Shown in pieces: positions 1 through 12,500 of a stretch of DNA of 64,000 nucleotides (position 1 is the first letter of the stretch; each line of letters opens with the position of its first letter). The notes under the pieces were generated by a model. That model was not told the DNA's origin. It did no database searches and saw only the letters and a program-made list of their open reading frames with translations. This DNA is from Cladosporium sp. IMV 00045 (lineage: Eukaryota; Ascomycota; Dothideomycetes; Cladosporiales; Cladosporiaceae), in contig MSJI02000841.1 in NCBI GenBank assembly GCA_001931905.2, positions 30,443 through 94,442 on the forward strand, written 5' to 3'. The translations under genes were made by a program, and so were the position numbers.

Positions 1-420
1 AATGTTGCATGGTCGTTGTGGCATCCTCAGGCATGCATCGGATCGCGAAGCGGCAGATGCAGAAAGGAGTGCTTCTTGTGCGAGCGTTCTTCCTTTCTCT
101 TTGATGAACGAGAATTAGGTGCGCAGGACAACGGACTTTGCCAGATGAGAGCGCTAGGAATGTGGTGGCACACAAGCGAGTCCAATGATGCTCAGCGCCA
201 CTTCGCGCATTGACACCTGCTGCATAGACTCACATAATCTGGGGAAACGATCTATGCTCTTCCAGGCGTAGTATGGAAGGGGAGCCGCGCGATGCCGCTC
301 GTGCTGGAGGCATGGCTAGCGGTCAAGGGACCAGATTTGGAGTGTGTATTTTAGCTGCGCGACGAGATGGGAGGATCTCTGGTACGAGGCTCGCTTGCCA
401 CCACTGCCACCATCTGCCAA
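1..420. repeat. Copy A of a 420-bp duplicated segment
   Basis: These 420 bases align without any indel to 21796-22215 at a constant offset of 21795. I count six substitutions (positions 3, 27, 45, 101, 128 and 135), all in the left third, so identity is about 98.6%. The copy starts at the window edge and ends exactly at the N gap, so its true limits are unknown on both sides. No transposase, reverse transcriptase, terminal repeat or target-site duplication is visible. It may be part of a dispersed repeat or a segmental duplication. Confidence 0.9.
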
Positions 421-440
421 NNNNNNNNNNNNNNNNNNNN
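421..440. other. Assembly gap (20 N)
   Basis: Twenty consecutive N lie between repeat copy A and the coding region of the adjacent minus-strand gene. The length is probably a placeholder. The gap sits where the sequence becomes repeated, a common cause of assembly breaks. Confidence 0.97.
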
Positions 441-1345
441 CCGAACGAGATGCTCTTTCCGCGCTTGCGTAGGTTGGCTTGCAGGGCAGCGAGCTCGGCG
501 GATCGCTGGTCGGCTCTTCCTTCTGAGAAAGCCCGCCAGGACACGCCTCCACCCTGCTGAGCCTTGGGTTTGTCGACGCGTTTGACCTCTGGAGCGGGAG
601 CTCGAGCGGTATTGAACAAAGGTCCGAGACCGTCGTCGATGTCCGGGTCGTTGGTGTCGTCTTGGCTGTTCGAACGGGAGGTGACGGCTATGTCGTCTTC
701 GTCGTCACTATCCTGCAGATACTTGGTTCCGGCGAAGGGTGATGCTACAGTGTGACGAGGAGGCGCAAGTTTGCCGGTGTGGTTGTTTTCTTTCTCTCCT
801 CGCGGGGTGGAAGATCTTCGTCCTGGGCTTTTGGCGTCCGATTCTTTGCGCGGGGAAGGGCTAGGTCTCCGGTCGTGACGGGCGCGCACAAGAGCCTCGG
901 CGTCGTCTTGTTCGTCGTCACTCTCGTCGAGGTAGGCGAGGATGCCTCCTGCCTGGGTCTTCGCGGCGAGAGAACGCCGGTGGGCGGCGGCGGCCTTCTC
1001 AGCGGAAGAACGACGGGCAGCAGCGGTGGAAGCTTCGAAATTGCGCGAAGCAGACTGGCGATCCGGCGCAGGGCTGGGTCGACGGTCTTTGGGCTTTGGT
1101 TTGGAGGGATCTAGAAATTCATCTTCGCTGTCGCGGGCGTTGTTGGGCGAGGACGGCTTGGCGGTGGTAGTAGCGGCCGGTTTTTTCTCTAGGGGAGAAG
1201 GTTTGGCGGGTGTCTTGGACGAGGAGCGGGGCTTGCGGTCGTCGTCCAGGTCATCCTCGAAGCCGGTGTCGAAGGGGTTGCGTCTGCGGCGGCCGGTGTC
1301 GACGCGCAGTGCTTTGAAGTGTTTCTGGATGTCGTATGCGGCCAT
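441..1345 (-). CDS. Hypothetical low-complexity charged protein, 3' end lost in gap
   Basis: I do not recognise this protein. The ATG at 1345 (MAAYDIQKHFKALRVDTGRR...) was chosen over upstream in-frame Met codons because the sequence becomes protein-like there, whereas the upstream extension looks like translated UTR. The frame is open for 301 codons and runs into the N gap, so the C-terminus is missing. The protein is rich in Ser, Pro, Arg, Lys, Asp and Glu. It has repeated acidic patches (LDESDDEQDD, LQDSDDEDD), SP/TP sites and basic stretches, and looks intrinsically disordered. A more ordered piece, WRAFSEGRADQRSAELAALQ, lies near the break. A nuclear or cell-cycle phosphoprotein is possible, but nothing in the sequence proves it. 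Confidence 0.6.
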
Positions 1346-4300
1346 GCAAGCAAAGCCTCGCACGTGTGAATGTGCTAGGCGGGCAGCGGGCTGTGGGAGG
1401 GAAAGGGTTCGTTGGACTTGCTTGTTAGCGCGAAGTGGGGCAGACCAAAGCAAGCAAAGGCAAAGCAAGCAAGCAAGCGCAGTAGTAGAGGAGGGCAGGG
1501 CAGTAGTGTGATGTAGGTACTGCTGGGTTGATGATATGCGAAGGATGAGGTTGATGTTGGTGTTGATGATGAAGAGTGATAGTCGTAGTGGAAGTAAAGC
1601 GGTAAAGGTAAGGTATGTTGTGTGGTAGGTAGTCTTTCAGCCACGAGTAAGGTAATGATGTCTAGTAACGGGGTAAGAAGAGAGGGGCGTGTTGTCGGGG
1701 CGTATGGTCAGGTCTTTTCTGGTCTTGGAAGGCGGGATGGAATCACCAGCAGCAGCTATGAGCATGATGAGCAAGATGAGCACACACGAAGAGAGCATGA
1801 AAGCATGGGCGTGGATGGAGCCACAGATACCTCATAAACCACACACAACTCTGTCCTGACACAGCCAGCAGGCGTCCAGAACGATGATCGCAACCCTCGT
1901 CTGCCGCCTGCGCCCACCATGTCTCCATCCGAGCCAAGGAAACTCCGCCTCGCGAGCTAAGGCAATCGCCCACCCAACAAGCAATAGCACCACCACACGA
2001 ATGCCAGTGCTGCCAGTGCTGCCAGAGCTTCTGCAGCCATCTATCATCATGTGCAAGGAAGATCACGTTGACCGCGTCTCGTCCATCGGCCAGCCTTATC
2101 CACTGCTATGCCTGGCCTAGACCCATCTTGCGAGTCTCGCCCTCCTCCTCGGCTCTTCCATCTAATTGTTCAGTTTGTTTGATTTATCTGACAACAATGG
2201 ACACTTGGTATATACGGGCAATTGACATACTCACGACTTGTATCCGTGCACATCGACAATCATGCACGCATCGATCCCACCAGCACCAGAGCACCCTGAT
2301 TCATTTCCCCGCAAAAACGCCAAAGACAAAAACCCAGTCCCAAAACGCCAATCCCTCCGGTGCTTTTGCTTAACGGCACATGCATCCACATGATTATATC
2401 ACTCGGATCCAAGTATTTTCTGTCGTCACTTTTCTACGGTTCGCGGCTTGCATTGCACATATGCCCCCGGCCTGTATGTGCAGGATTGGTAGATTAGAAC
2501 TACGCAACTGCTTTGCTCGCCAAAGCAGCCACGCGAGCGCGATCTTGCTGACAGAGGCGAGGTTCCTTGCCTGTCCTTTAGCTTATGTGTCACCGCCTAT
2601 ACTGAGCAAATCACGGCTCCCCCCACGCTTAGTACCACAAAATCTCTCCCGCGACTGGCGTGATCTTTGTCTTTCACCTCATACATCTTGAGGGAATTCC
2701 TTCTTGTCGGAAACTAGGCTCGGCCCAAAGGGCGCAGCAATCCGGAACTCTGATAAAGTAAACCTTCTTGTCTACCTTGTGGAGCTGGAGGCCGCGGCGA
2801 CCGCTTCGTGAAAGCTCGTACAGCGACTCCAATAATCGACCAAAGACCGACGGCGGCGGGTCTTCTCATTCTTCAAAAGCGAACCAATAACACCAGCGAC
2901 ATAATCTTGCTGACCGAGATCTACACCCTTCGGTTCTGTCCAGTGTGGATTATCAGCAGCACCGTCAGTCCGAGGTATGTCACGCTGCATGCGCTCAGCT
3001 CTGAAGATGCTGCGGGCCAAGCCTGCGCCGGTGGGCTTGGGCTCTTGGCTACAGATGATGGACATCATGTCAGGTCAGGGCTTGTCATCATCTGGCTGCG
3101 TGTGTGGAGTCGGAGTATGGAGGAGGTATATACTGGGGACTGATTGCGTAGTAAAGACTGGAGATACGGAGGTAGACGGCGATGGGTAAGACGTCCGATG
3201 CGTGACGGGTTGGCGTGGGAAGTAGTATGACACGGGGTCTTGAGGTGCAAGCATGCCAACTGCGAAAGAAACGCTTCGCAGCGTATGAATACGCACTGTA
3301 CTAGACCGGCAACAAAGCTGAACCTCGCGAGAGCTACACGTCGTACGCCCCACCGAACAGTCCCCGGAGGATCAAGACGAACCGCAGCAATTCTCTCTCT
3401 CACGTACCGCGAGTCGGAAAACCATACCTGCCCACATCCACCACCATCACCATCACCACAATAACCAATAACATACATTGACAAACTACGCACACCGACA
3501 TACTCATCGTATCAACCCAAACTTTTCCAATCCAGATTTCCTCATGTTGCCCCCTCGCTGAAATCCCCCATCGATAGCAGCCAAATAAATGTCTCAACCC
3601 TAAGGCTGAAGCGCGATCATCACACAGCAGAAAGAGCTTGTCAAGAAGCTTGGTATTGGGGGGGGATTTGCTAACGGTGTTTGCGAGGAAAATCGCTCAC
3701 ACAGACAGAACCCTTCGAGCCTTCTTTACACACACACGCTATGAACTTTGAGCCTTGAACCTTTCGGTTCGCTGAGTAGGGTTTTTTGATACCTTAGATA
3801 TGGAACTTTGGATTTGGCTTTGCTGTTGGGTTGTGTGGAAGGTGCACTGCCACACGCATAGCCTGTAATAACTCAGGCGTGCAACATGAGGGACTTTATG
3901 CTAAACCTTCATATTGCGGTCGTTCTCTGGCATGGACGTCACGCTGTGTCCTATTATCTGTAAGAAATATCGCTTAATATCATCGGAGTCACTTTCAGGG
4001 AATGAGACCTTCTGCGAAGTATGGCGAGCGAGATCAATACCCTAGTCCCGGGTTCGTGATCCACAGGCCTTTTCTCGGTTTTGAAGACCTCAAAGAAGGA
4101 TAGGCGCTGTCTCGGTGGGAAGGTGAAGATCTGAGGTCACTAACAAGTTCGGGCATGGCGGGGAGGGCGGATGGGTACGGATAAAGGCTATGCTATGTGG
4201 TTTTATGAGATGATGAGAATGTGCCCAGCGAGACTTCTGGGCGAGACAGAAGGGTTGAAGATGGAGGGTTACGGTGTGGCAGTGTTGAAATCGGACAAGC

Positions 4301-5837
4301 TTCGTCGTACTCGCAGCCAAAGAGAGGATGCCAGGCTCGACGTCAGCTATCTGAAACTACATGTATATGTGTAGGTATCTTATCCAGCGAGAGAGAGCCG
4401 TCTTAACGTTGGCAGACCATCGACTTTAACATTACGGCCTGCGTTTAATCTTTCGATAGGACTTCCAAATACTGAATTGTTTTCTGAAGTATAAGTTCCA
4501 TTAGTCATGCCATCGGAGTATACTTGAGGACTGAGCTCTAATGTACGAATTATTATGAAACTTCAGACACTGCAGTTCGCCTTCTGGTCGCTGCGCGGGA
4601 CCTCATAGCGATTCCAGTGGTCGAATCTCACGTTCGTGAAAAACGACAATGAACAAGGTACCTTATTCATCTTCCGGGGCGAAGGACTAGTGAATTGGGG
4701 TGAGCGAAACACGTTCAGCAGCCTCTGAAATGCAAGAAGATCATATAATAAGTCCGATTCATCCAGCGAGATTACCTGCTCTTCACACGAGCATGATGGC
4801 ATTACTGCGAAGTCTTCTATCAAAGACATATACCCAATGCACGAGACTACTGTACTGCGGTGCATAGCTCACAGTGGGCATGACTCGCGTATCGTGATCG
4901 ATCGGCATATTTGTTTGCGAGTTCGCTGTGCAATACAAACCTCGTGCTGACATATCGAGGATAGCATTGCTTTGTCGTATTTGCATGTTGGGCATGTCAT
5001 CATTTGGGTATAGAGTTCTTCGTCCATCTTCGTTATATTTCATCGACTCAAGACCGTTGAGATAGCCGTTTCTACATCTGGCAAAACAGCCTTTTAGGCA
5101 TCGCGGAGATATGCCCGCCCGTGGCTGGGAAGCACTTGTTCGATCACGAAGGGCCATATCGATCGGGAGGGCAAGTGTTGGAGGCCGTTGGGATACAACA
5201 CGGGAGTATTGGGGTTGGTCTTAGCATACAAGGTCCATGCGAATTCCTTCAAGATACGGTGTAGATGCTTTCATGTCATACTGAGACTGGTTGAAGGCAG
5301 ATGTAAGTGACGTTGTTGTTGTTGTTGTTGCTGGGAGACGCACAGCCGCGGACGGGAGCTTGCCCCGAAAGGTTGGCAGTTGGCCCTCACCAAAGCTGCT
5401 CTGGCTGCTGTCTGCTGTCTGCTGTTTGGCTGGCTGGCTTCTTGCTGGCGGCCTGCTCTCACTCGCTCTCCCAAGCCCCAAGCTTGCTCTCTAGACAGCA
5501 GCTTCGTGAGACGCTACCGCTACCGAGTGCCTCATCAATCCACCACCCAAGGGCCTCTCCGTCATCTGACCCTTCGCGCGTGCTTCACCACCCTCACCAC
5601 ATCCCGTATCTTCACATGCCGACAGTTTCACCACCGTAGCTTTGACCCTTCCGCCATCCACACACATCAGAGCAACTGCCAAAACCTCAATACCCATCGC
5701 CCTCCGCCGCCCACCGCCAATCCGCCCGGTGTTGCAAGCTGCGCGCGCGCGCATCCCAGACAGCAGCCCAACAACCACCACCAGAGCGCTGCTGGCCCGC
5801 TGCGGCGCCCCATGCTCGCAAGGCCACGGCCTACACC
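1346..5837. other. 4.5-kb region without a supportable gene
   Basis: This stretch lies between two divergently transcribed genes. It holds only short overlapping ORFs on both strands with no recognisable domain. A perfect (GTT)6 microsatellite lies at 5312-5329. The 400 bases before 5838 are C-rich and pyrimidine-rich, as in fungal promoters and 5' UTRs. It may contain UTRs, an upstream non-coding exon or a non-coding RNA. Confidence 0.5.
5312..5329. repeat. (GTT)6 microsatellite
   Basis: Six perfect GTT units lie about 510 bp upstream of the VAC8 start codon. Confidence 0.85.
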
Positions 5838-7872
5838 ATGAGCGACCTCTGCCGCAGGCTATTCTACTGCTGCCTCCCCAACCGAAGCAAGGTCGACTAC
5901 GATAATGTCCTGGCCGACTCGGAGCGCGAGGCCGTCGCCGACCTCCTCAACTACCTAGAGAATGTAATTCACTCCCACCGTGCCGCCTCGCTGCTGCAGA
6001 CTTGGCAGATCCGTCACGCGCAGCAGCGGCGCCGCGATGCCCATCCCATACCTTATTATCATCATTCGGATTCGTATGCTGATGTTGAAAATGACGTGCA
6101 GAGGGCTGAGACCGACTTCTTTTCTGGCGAGCCGTTGAATGCGCTCAGCACCCTTGTCTACAGCCAGAACATCGACTTGCAACGCAGCGCAAGCTTGACT
6201 TTTGCCGAGATCACAGAAAGAGGTGTGTAGTTGGAATGATGGAATTACCAAACACTGGGCACTTGCTTATCACCACGTCCAGATGTACGACCCGTCGACA
6301 AGGCCACCCTTGAGCCAATCCTCTTCTTGCTCGAAAGCCCGGACATTGAGGTTCAGCGGGCTGCCTCAGCCGCCCTGGGCAATCTCGCCGTAGATGGTAT
6401 GTCTATCTGGTGCGATCTGTCTGCGAGACTACGCTAACAGTCTGTGTACAGGCCAAAACAAAGTGCTAATCGTTTCCCTTAACGGACTGACCCCCCTTAT
6501 CCGCCAAATGAACTCACCCAATGTCGAGGTGCAATGCAACGCAGTCGGATGCATTACAAACTTGGCAACACATGAAGAGAACAAGGCGCGGATAGCGAGA
6601 TCAGGTGCTCTGGCGCCTCTCACGCGTTTGGCAAAGAGCAAGGATATGCGGGTGCAAAGGAACGCTACAGGTGCTTTGCTGAACATGACGCACTCGGATG
6701 ACAACCGCCAACAACTTGTGTCCGCCGGTGCGATTCCCGTACTTGTTGGCCTTCTCAGCAGCCCGGACACAGACGTCCAATACTACTGCACAACCGCCCT
6801 GAGCAACATTGCCGTCGACTCGGCGAACAGGAAGCGTTTGGCTCAAACGGAAACGAAATTGGTGCAGAGCCTGGTACAGCTGATGAAGGGCCAGGCACCC
6901 AAGGTACAGTGTCAGGCTGCGCTAGCCCTGAGGAATTTGGCCAGCGATGAAAAGTACCAATTGGATATCGTCAGAGCTGGTGGACTGCCGCCATTACTGC
7001 AGCTGCTCCAGTCCAGCTATCTGCCTTTGATACTCTCGGCTGTGGCTTGCATAAGAAACATCAGCATACACCCGATGAACGAATCGCCGATCATCGATGC
7101 GGGATTCCTACGACCACTGGTTGACTTGCTTGGATCCACGGACAACGAGGAAATTCAGTGCCACGCGATATCGACCCTGCGCAACTTGGCAGCGTCGTCA
7201 GACAGGAATAAGCAGTTGGTGCTTGACGCGGGCGCCGTGGAGGAATGCAAGCGACTGGTGTTGCAGGTGCCGTTGAGCGTGCAGAGCGAGATGACGGCCG
7301 CGATTGCGGTGTTGGCGCTTTCGGACGAGCTCAAGCCACATCTCTTGAAGTTGGGCGTGTTCGATGTCCTCATCCCGCTGACGGAGAGCGAGAGTATCGA
7401 AGTGCAAGGCAATAGCGCTGCCGCACTTGGTAATCTCAGCAGCAAAGGTACATCGGGTCTTTCTGAGCGTCCTACGAACGTTAATGCTAATAACCTACTA
7501 GTCGGCGACTATACTCTCTTCCTCGAATCGTGGAATCAGCCATCAGGCGGCATCCACGGCTATCTCTCCCGTTTCCTCGCCTCGCGCGACGCTACCTTCC
7601 AGCACATCGCCATCTGGACCCTTCTGCAGCTCCTCGAGAGCAACGACCAAAGTCTGCTGGAAACCATCAACAAAGCCGACGACGTCATGCAAATGGTGCG
7701 CGAGATCAGCGAGAAGACGGTCGAATCCGAGGACGAAGGCGAAGGCAGTGAAGACGGCGGCGAAGGCGAAGTAGTCGCTCTCGCAAGACGCTGCCTGGAA
7801 ATCGCCAGCGGTGAAGCATTAGGCACCCCGAGCGGCAGCGACGCCGGCTCGACTTCTGGATACAGGACTTAG
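5838..7872 (+). CDS. VAC8: Vacuolar armadillo-repeat protein Vac8
   Basis: This is the armadillo-repeat vacuole-membrane scaffold used in vacuole inheritance, vacuole fusion, nucleus-vacuole contacts and selective autophagy. Proposed introns are 5964-6101, 6223-6282, 6397-6451 and 7448-7501, all GT-AG. Splicing restores family-like junctions such as [27 protein letters not shown] and LSSK|VGDY. Tandem ARM repeats run through the body ([59 protein letters not shown]), followed by an acidic Ser/Gly-rich tail. The N-terminus is [12 protein letters not shown]: the cysteines suit palmitoylation, but Gly at position 2, needed for the N-myristoylation known in this family, is absent from this reading. 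Introns 1 and 4 are multiples of three without stops, so retention would keep the frame. Confidence 0.93.
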
Positions 7873-9353
7873 GGTCTCTTGTGAAAAGACATGACGGCAA
7901 GATAGAAGAAGAGAATGGAGACACGTTGATATGATGATCGACGAGTCCCCTCACCCTGCGACACCTGAAAAGAAGAAGAAACTGTACCGAAAAGCAGGCG
8001 CGACGCTACAAGCATTTTGATCAGCGCACGCGCGCAATTTGCATGCATCCTACGAGAACAAGGGATCGGGACGGAGGGCGTGTTGGGGATTCTTGGGATT
8101 TCACTTTTTTTGAAAAAGCAAAGAAAAGAAGAAACGAAAAACTCGAAGGTATCCCTACAAGTGTTTAGGGATGGAGGAATCTGGTTTTTCTTTTACGGTC
8201 CAAGCGAGCGTTTTGGGAGTTTTCATTTCATTTCATTTCTTTTTTCCTTTTCTCATTGGGGTGGTAGTGCATGAGTTGGCATTGCACGCCGGCTCTCACT
8301 TACTCCAAGCAGTCATCTTGAAGGGCGGAGGGGACAGTTATAAGTGATGTCCCTCCGGTTTTCTGTTTCTTTTACTCCTTCTTCTTTTCCTTGTTAGTTT
8401 TTCTACTTCTGAGAAGGGACCAGTGACTGCCCCTTGTCTTTTTATTGTAATTCCTAGATTGGTACGTTCGAGCGATGCATTTTCTCTTTCCTTTCTGCGT
8501 TATCCAAAAATTGGGGACCAGGGAAATACATGCAGTGTGGTCTTCAATCGGTTGCATCAGTCTTTTCTTACAGCCTCAGGTCTCATTTCGATGAAGAGTG
8601 ATGTCTGGCTTTGGTGGCACAGGTGTGCCTCGGTTACTTGGGGTTCTTGATCAAAGGTGCCGAATGCACGGTGCATGTGTACATGAATGTGCATGTGAAG
8701 ATGGCTGCTGGTGTACTATTGTAGATGGGTGCGTTATCTGTGATTGCCCGTCCTGCATACAACAGGCGCATATATCAAGGTATGGAAGTATGTAGATACC
8801 TCACAAGCAAGCTTCCATATATCTTCACGGACATCCCTTACACAACATGTCAAACTGCATTCACTCATTCTTGATGACCTAATCGCTCGCACGTGGCTTC
8901 TGACTCCCATCCAATTGTTAATGATCATGTTGTCGCACCGCCACCCCGCCAAACTCCGCCCCGCGCCTGTGAGGTCACGCGATTGCAAAGGCATGCGCCC
9001 GCCCATACATCTGTACTCGAAAGCTTTTTCACTTCCTCTCTCCGACACACTCGAATAGACACCCTTACCACACTCACAACAACAACACAGCTGCACACAA
9101 TTATGATTTCCAAGACCGCCCTCAAGCACTGTCGCGTCAACTGCATCGTGATCGTGCCGAACAACAACACGTGAAGGAGCGGGTAAGAAAGGCAGAAAGT
9201 CAAAACTCGAATCCGTCGACACATACATACTACCCTGAGCCATCCACGCACGCGAGAAAGACGTCGTCGACTCCATCCTCACCCTACCAACTGATACACA
9301 CACCACACTACGCGACGGGCCGGACGGGGTATCATCAAATAATTACTTGATCG

Positions 9354-9473
9354 CTATCGAACAGGCTGCCCCTGCCTGCCCCAGTCCTCGCGCTCTTACC
9401 GAGCCACCACCCCCGCTCGATAACAGAGTCTAGCGCACTGAACCCATCGATAACAGACCTAGCGCACTGATAA
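9354..9473. promoter_or_regulatory. Cluster of GATA-factor core motifs
   Basis: Four GATA cores fit the fungal HGATAR consensus: CGATAG on the minus strand at 9354-9359, and GATAA at 9419-9423, 9449-9453 and 9469-9473 on the plus strand. They lie about 95-215 bp upstream of the ATG of the Zn2Cys6 regulator. Binding by an AreA/Gat1-type nitrogen regulator is an inference from motif content. Confidence 0.45.
9417..9470 (+). repeat. Imperfect direct repeat of about 25 bp in a promoter
   Basis: Unit 1 is 9417-9441 (25 nt) and unit 2 is 9447-9470 (24 nt). Both begin TCGATAACAGA and end CTAGCGCACTGA or a near match. They differ by about one base and one indel and are separated by 5 nt. Each unit carries a GATAA core, and a further GATAA straddles the end of unit 2. 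Confidence 0.8.
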
Positions 9474-9568
9474 CTCCTCCACACTCCGCACTCTTATTCT
9501 CAAGGCCGACTGCAAGCGCTTACAACCGCTCTCTTGCTACTGCCCACAGGCTCACTCCCAAACACACA

Positions 9569-12500
9569 ATGGCTCGCGCCAGCGACTACCATATGTCCAA
9601 TGACTCTTTCGCCACCCCACCGGCCCCGGCCGCCGCATCACAATCCCAGAATACGCAATCGCAGCAGCGCGAAGGCAGCGCAAGCACCCAGCAGCAACAG
9701 CAGCAACCCGGCCATCAGCGTACATATCAGGCATGTATCCCATGCCGCCGTCGCAAGGTGCGCTGCGACCTAGGGTCCGTCGACAACCCTCATGAGCCAC
9801 CATGCATGCGCTGCAGGAGAGAGGCCAAGGACTGCTTCTTCTCCGCGACGCGCCGCAAAAAGAAGACAGACACCAACCGTGACGGCGTGTCCGAAGAGCC
9901 GGGCGACGACGACGGCTACGAGATCAAGACCGGACGCAAGCGTCTGCGAGCCTCCACCCTGGACGGCGAGGATGATGACCCCTACGACGACGTGCCGCGC
10001 ACGCCCGGCGGCTCCATTGGCCGCGCGCAGCCTCTGAGGAGGCCAGAGGGCCCCAAGCCGCTGCAGTACGGCGAGGAGGATTTCAAGATGGGCGACCAGA
10101 TGACCGCCATCCTGCAGGCGAGCGAGGTGCACAGCGGACACGACGCGCTTAAAGTCTTGTACGAGGCAGCTGTGCGTGGGCGGACGGGCAGCTCGACGAG
10201 CACGCAGCGCCCGAGTCTCAATGGCCCTTCGCCGGCGGGCACTTCTTATCCCGCTGTGATGAGTCCGGCGGAGCGCCCGGGGCCTGCCAATACTACTTCT
10301 TCTGCGCGCGTCTCGTCTTTCTCGGGGGAGGTGAAGCGCAAGGCCGCCAAAGTCGAGTCGCCAGAGGGAGATTCCACCATCCCGCCGGATCCGGTGCACG
10401 TTGCTGCGGCGCTCAAGGCTTGGGCGCGTTATCGCTTCGTGCGTCAAGGTTGGTTCACGGCGAAGGAGGGTATGGCATACGTCGAGTACTTCTACAAGTA
10501 CTGTGCGCCCCTCACACCCGTGGCTCTGCCCGACTTCAGATCTCCAGAGCACCATCCGAAACTCCTCGCCACCGAGCCAATGCTCTCCGTCACCATCCTC
10601 CTGACCGCATCTCGTCACATGGAACTGGAAGGCCCTGGCAATCAGAGTCGTCCGTACGTCATTCACAACAAGCTCTGGACTTACCTGCAGGGCATGGTCG
10701 ATCGTCTAGTCTGGGGTCAAGAGCAATTCGGCGGGGGTTTCTGTGGTGCTGGCGCGGAACCTAGTAGCGACGTCAATCCACTCTCTCGCAAAGGGCTCAG
10801 AACGCTCGGAACCGCTGAGTCGCTCATTCTGCTTACGGAATGGCATCCACGCGCCATGCATTTTCCGCCCGACGAGGACGACGACGATCTTATGACTCCT
10901 GAATACGCCGCCGCCACTCCCGATCCGGAGACTGTGGATGATGTCCCGAAAGGTATCGGCGGGCAGAGGATGGATTCTTGGCTCGAGCCTTGTTGGCGCA
11001 GTGATCGCTTATGCTGGATGCTCTTGGGCATTGCCATGTCGCTGGCGTTTGAGATTGGTGTCTTCGACAAGAGTGACTGGCAGAGACATGCGAGGACGGC
11101 GGCTGGTTTGCCACTGTCGGCGGACGAGCTTTATGCTTATGATAAGCGCCGTGCTGGCGTGCGAGACCTTCTCTTGGTCAATGTGACTCTTACCAGTGGC
11201 CGCCTGGGCTTGACTTCCATGCTGCCGAATAACTACAGCAAGCCCGAAGACAGCGATTTGTGGAAGAGACAGCTGGGCCAGCACGACAGCATTCAAGACA
11301 CCGTCATTCATTTCTGGCTTCGCATCGCTTCCACACTCCGCGAGGGAAACGCGAAGATTTTCGCCAACAAGGCTTTCACTCGTGATCTTATCAAAAACGG
11401 CGACTATAAGGCTTCTCTTGAGCAAATTCTAGCGCCTTTCCTGGAATGGCGCAAAGATCTCGAGCAGTGCGTGTCTATCCCAAAGTACATGCGCTACATC
11501 CTCGAGATCGAATACGATTACTGCCGTGTGTACCTCAACGCACTTGCGCTGCAGGCTGTCGCCGAGCGCTGTGCGAACGAGTACCCCGTGCAGATTGTCG
11601 GACAGGCAGCCGATCATGTTCGCGCTGTCACGACAAATGGTGTGAGGAGCGATGTTGCCATCACACCGCAGACACTCTCCAAGTGGCTGGGTGGTGACAG
11701 GAAGTACATGATCGAAGTCCGCGACGCCGCGTGCCACCTCCTCTCCGTCGTCGTCGACGGCCTCGTCCCGAGCAACTACCTCAAACACGCCCCCGTCCGC
11801 TCCTACTTCCGCATCATCAGCGTCTGCATCATGCTGCTGAAGTCCTTTTCCCTCGGCGCCAGCGAAGCCGACATCGCCGACGCCCTGAAGCTCATGGACA
11901 AGACCGTCGAGGCCCTCCGCACGTGCATCGTCGACGACGTCCACGTCGCCAGCCGCTTCGCCGACCTCCTCGACACCCTTACGCAGAACCTCAAACCGCG
12001 CCTCGTCCGCTTCACCGCCGACGGCCGCACCGTCCTCGCCCGCAGCACGCGCGAAAGCCACCTCGGCACCCCCATCTTCCCCTACAACCAGACCGGGCAG
12101 GACGGCCAATCCTACCCCGTCAGCCACCAACAAGCCGGCACGGGCGCCGGCGCCGGCGCCCTCCCGCACACCTGGACCTCGTACAACTCCGACGGCCAAC
12201 CCCACACGACGACCGCGGGCTTCTCCATCTCCGCCAACAACGACAACTACGACTCCCTCCTCAGCCCCAACGACGCCAACGCCTTCTCCGTCATGCCCCC
12301 GCCCTCTTTCGGTCTTCGCTCCCCCTCGCAGAACCCCGACGCTTCCGCAGGAGGTGCCCACCACATGCACAGCGGCAGCATCGGCTCCGCGGGCGGCGAC
12401 GCCAACGGCAGCACGGCCTACAGCGGCGGCGGCGCGGGCGGGCATTTCCCCGGTTTTGGAGACGATATGCAGGACTGGCTCGCCCTGCCGCTGGATCCTC

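Larger units (their letters stand above)
7873..9568. other. 1.7-kb intergenic region
   Basis: This holds the 3' UTR side of VAC8 and the promoter side of the Zn2Cys6 gene. There is a T-rich and A-rich stretch around 8105-8420 and a GATA-motif cluster near 9354-9473. I see no gene. Confidence 0.5.

Noticed and set aside
4783..5157. 124-codon minus-strand ORF
   Set aside because: Isolated, overlaps other short ORFs and has no recognisable motif.
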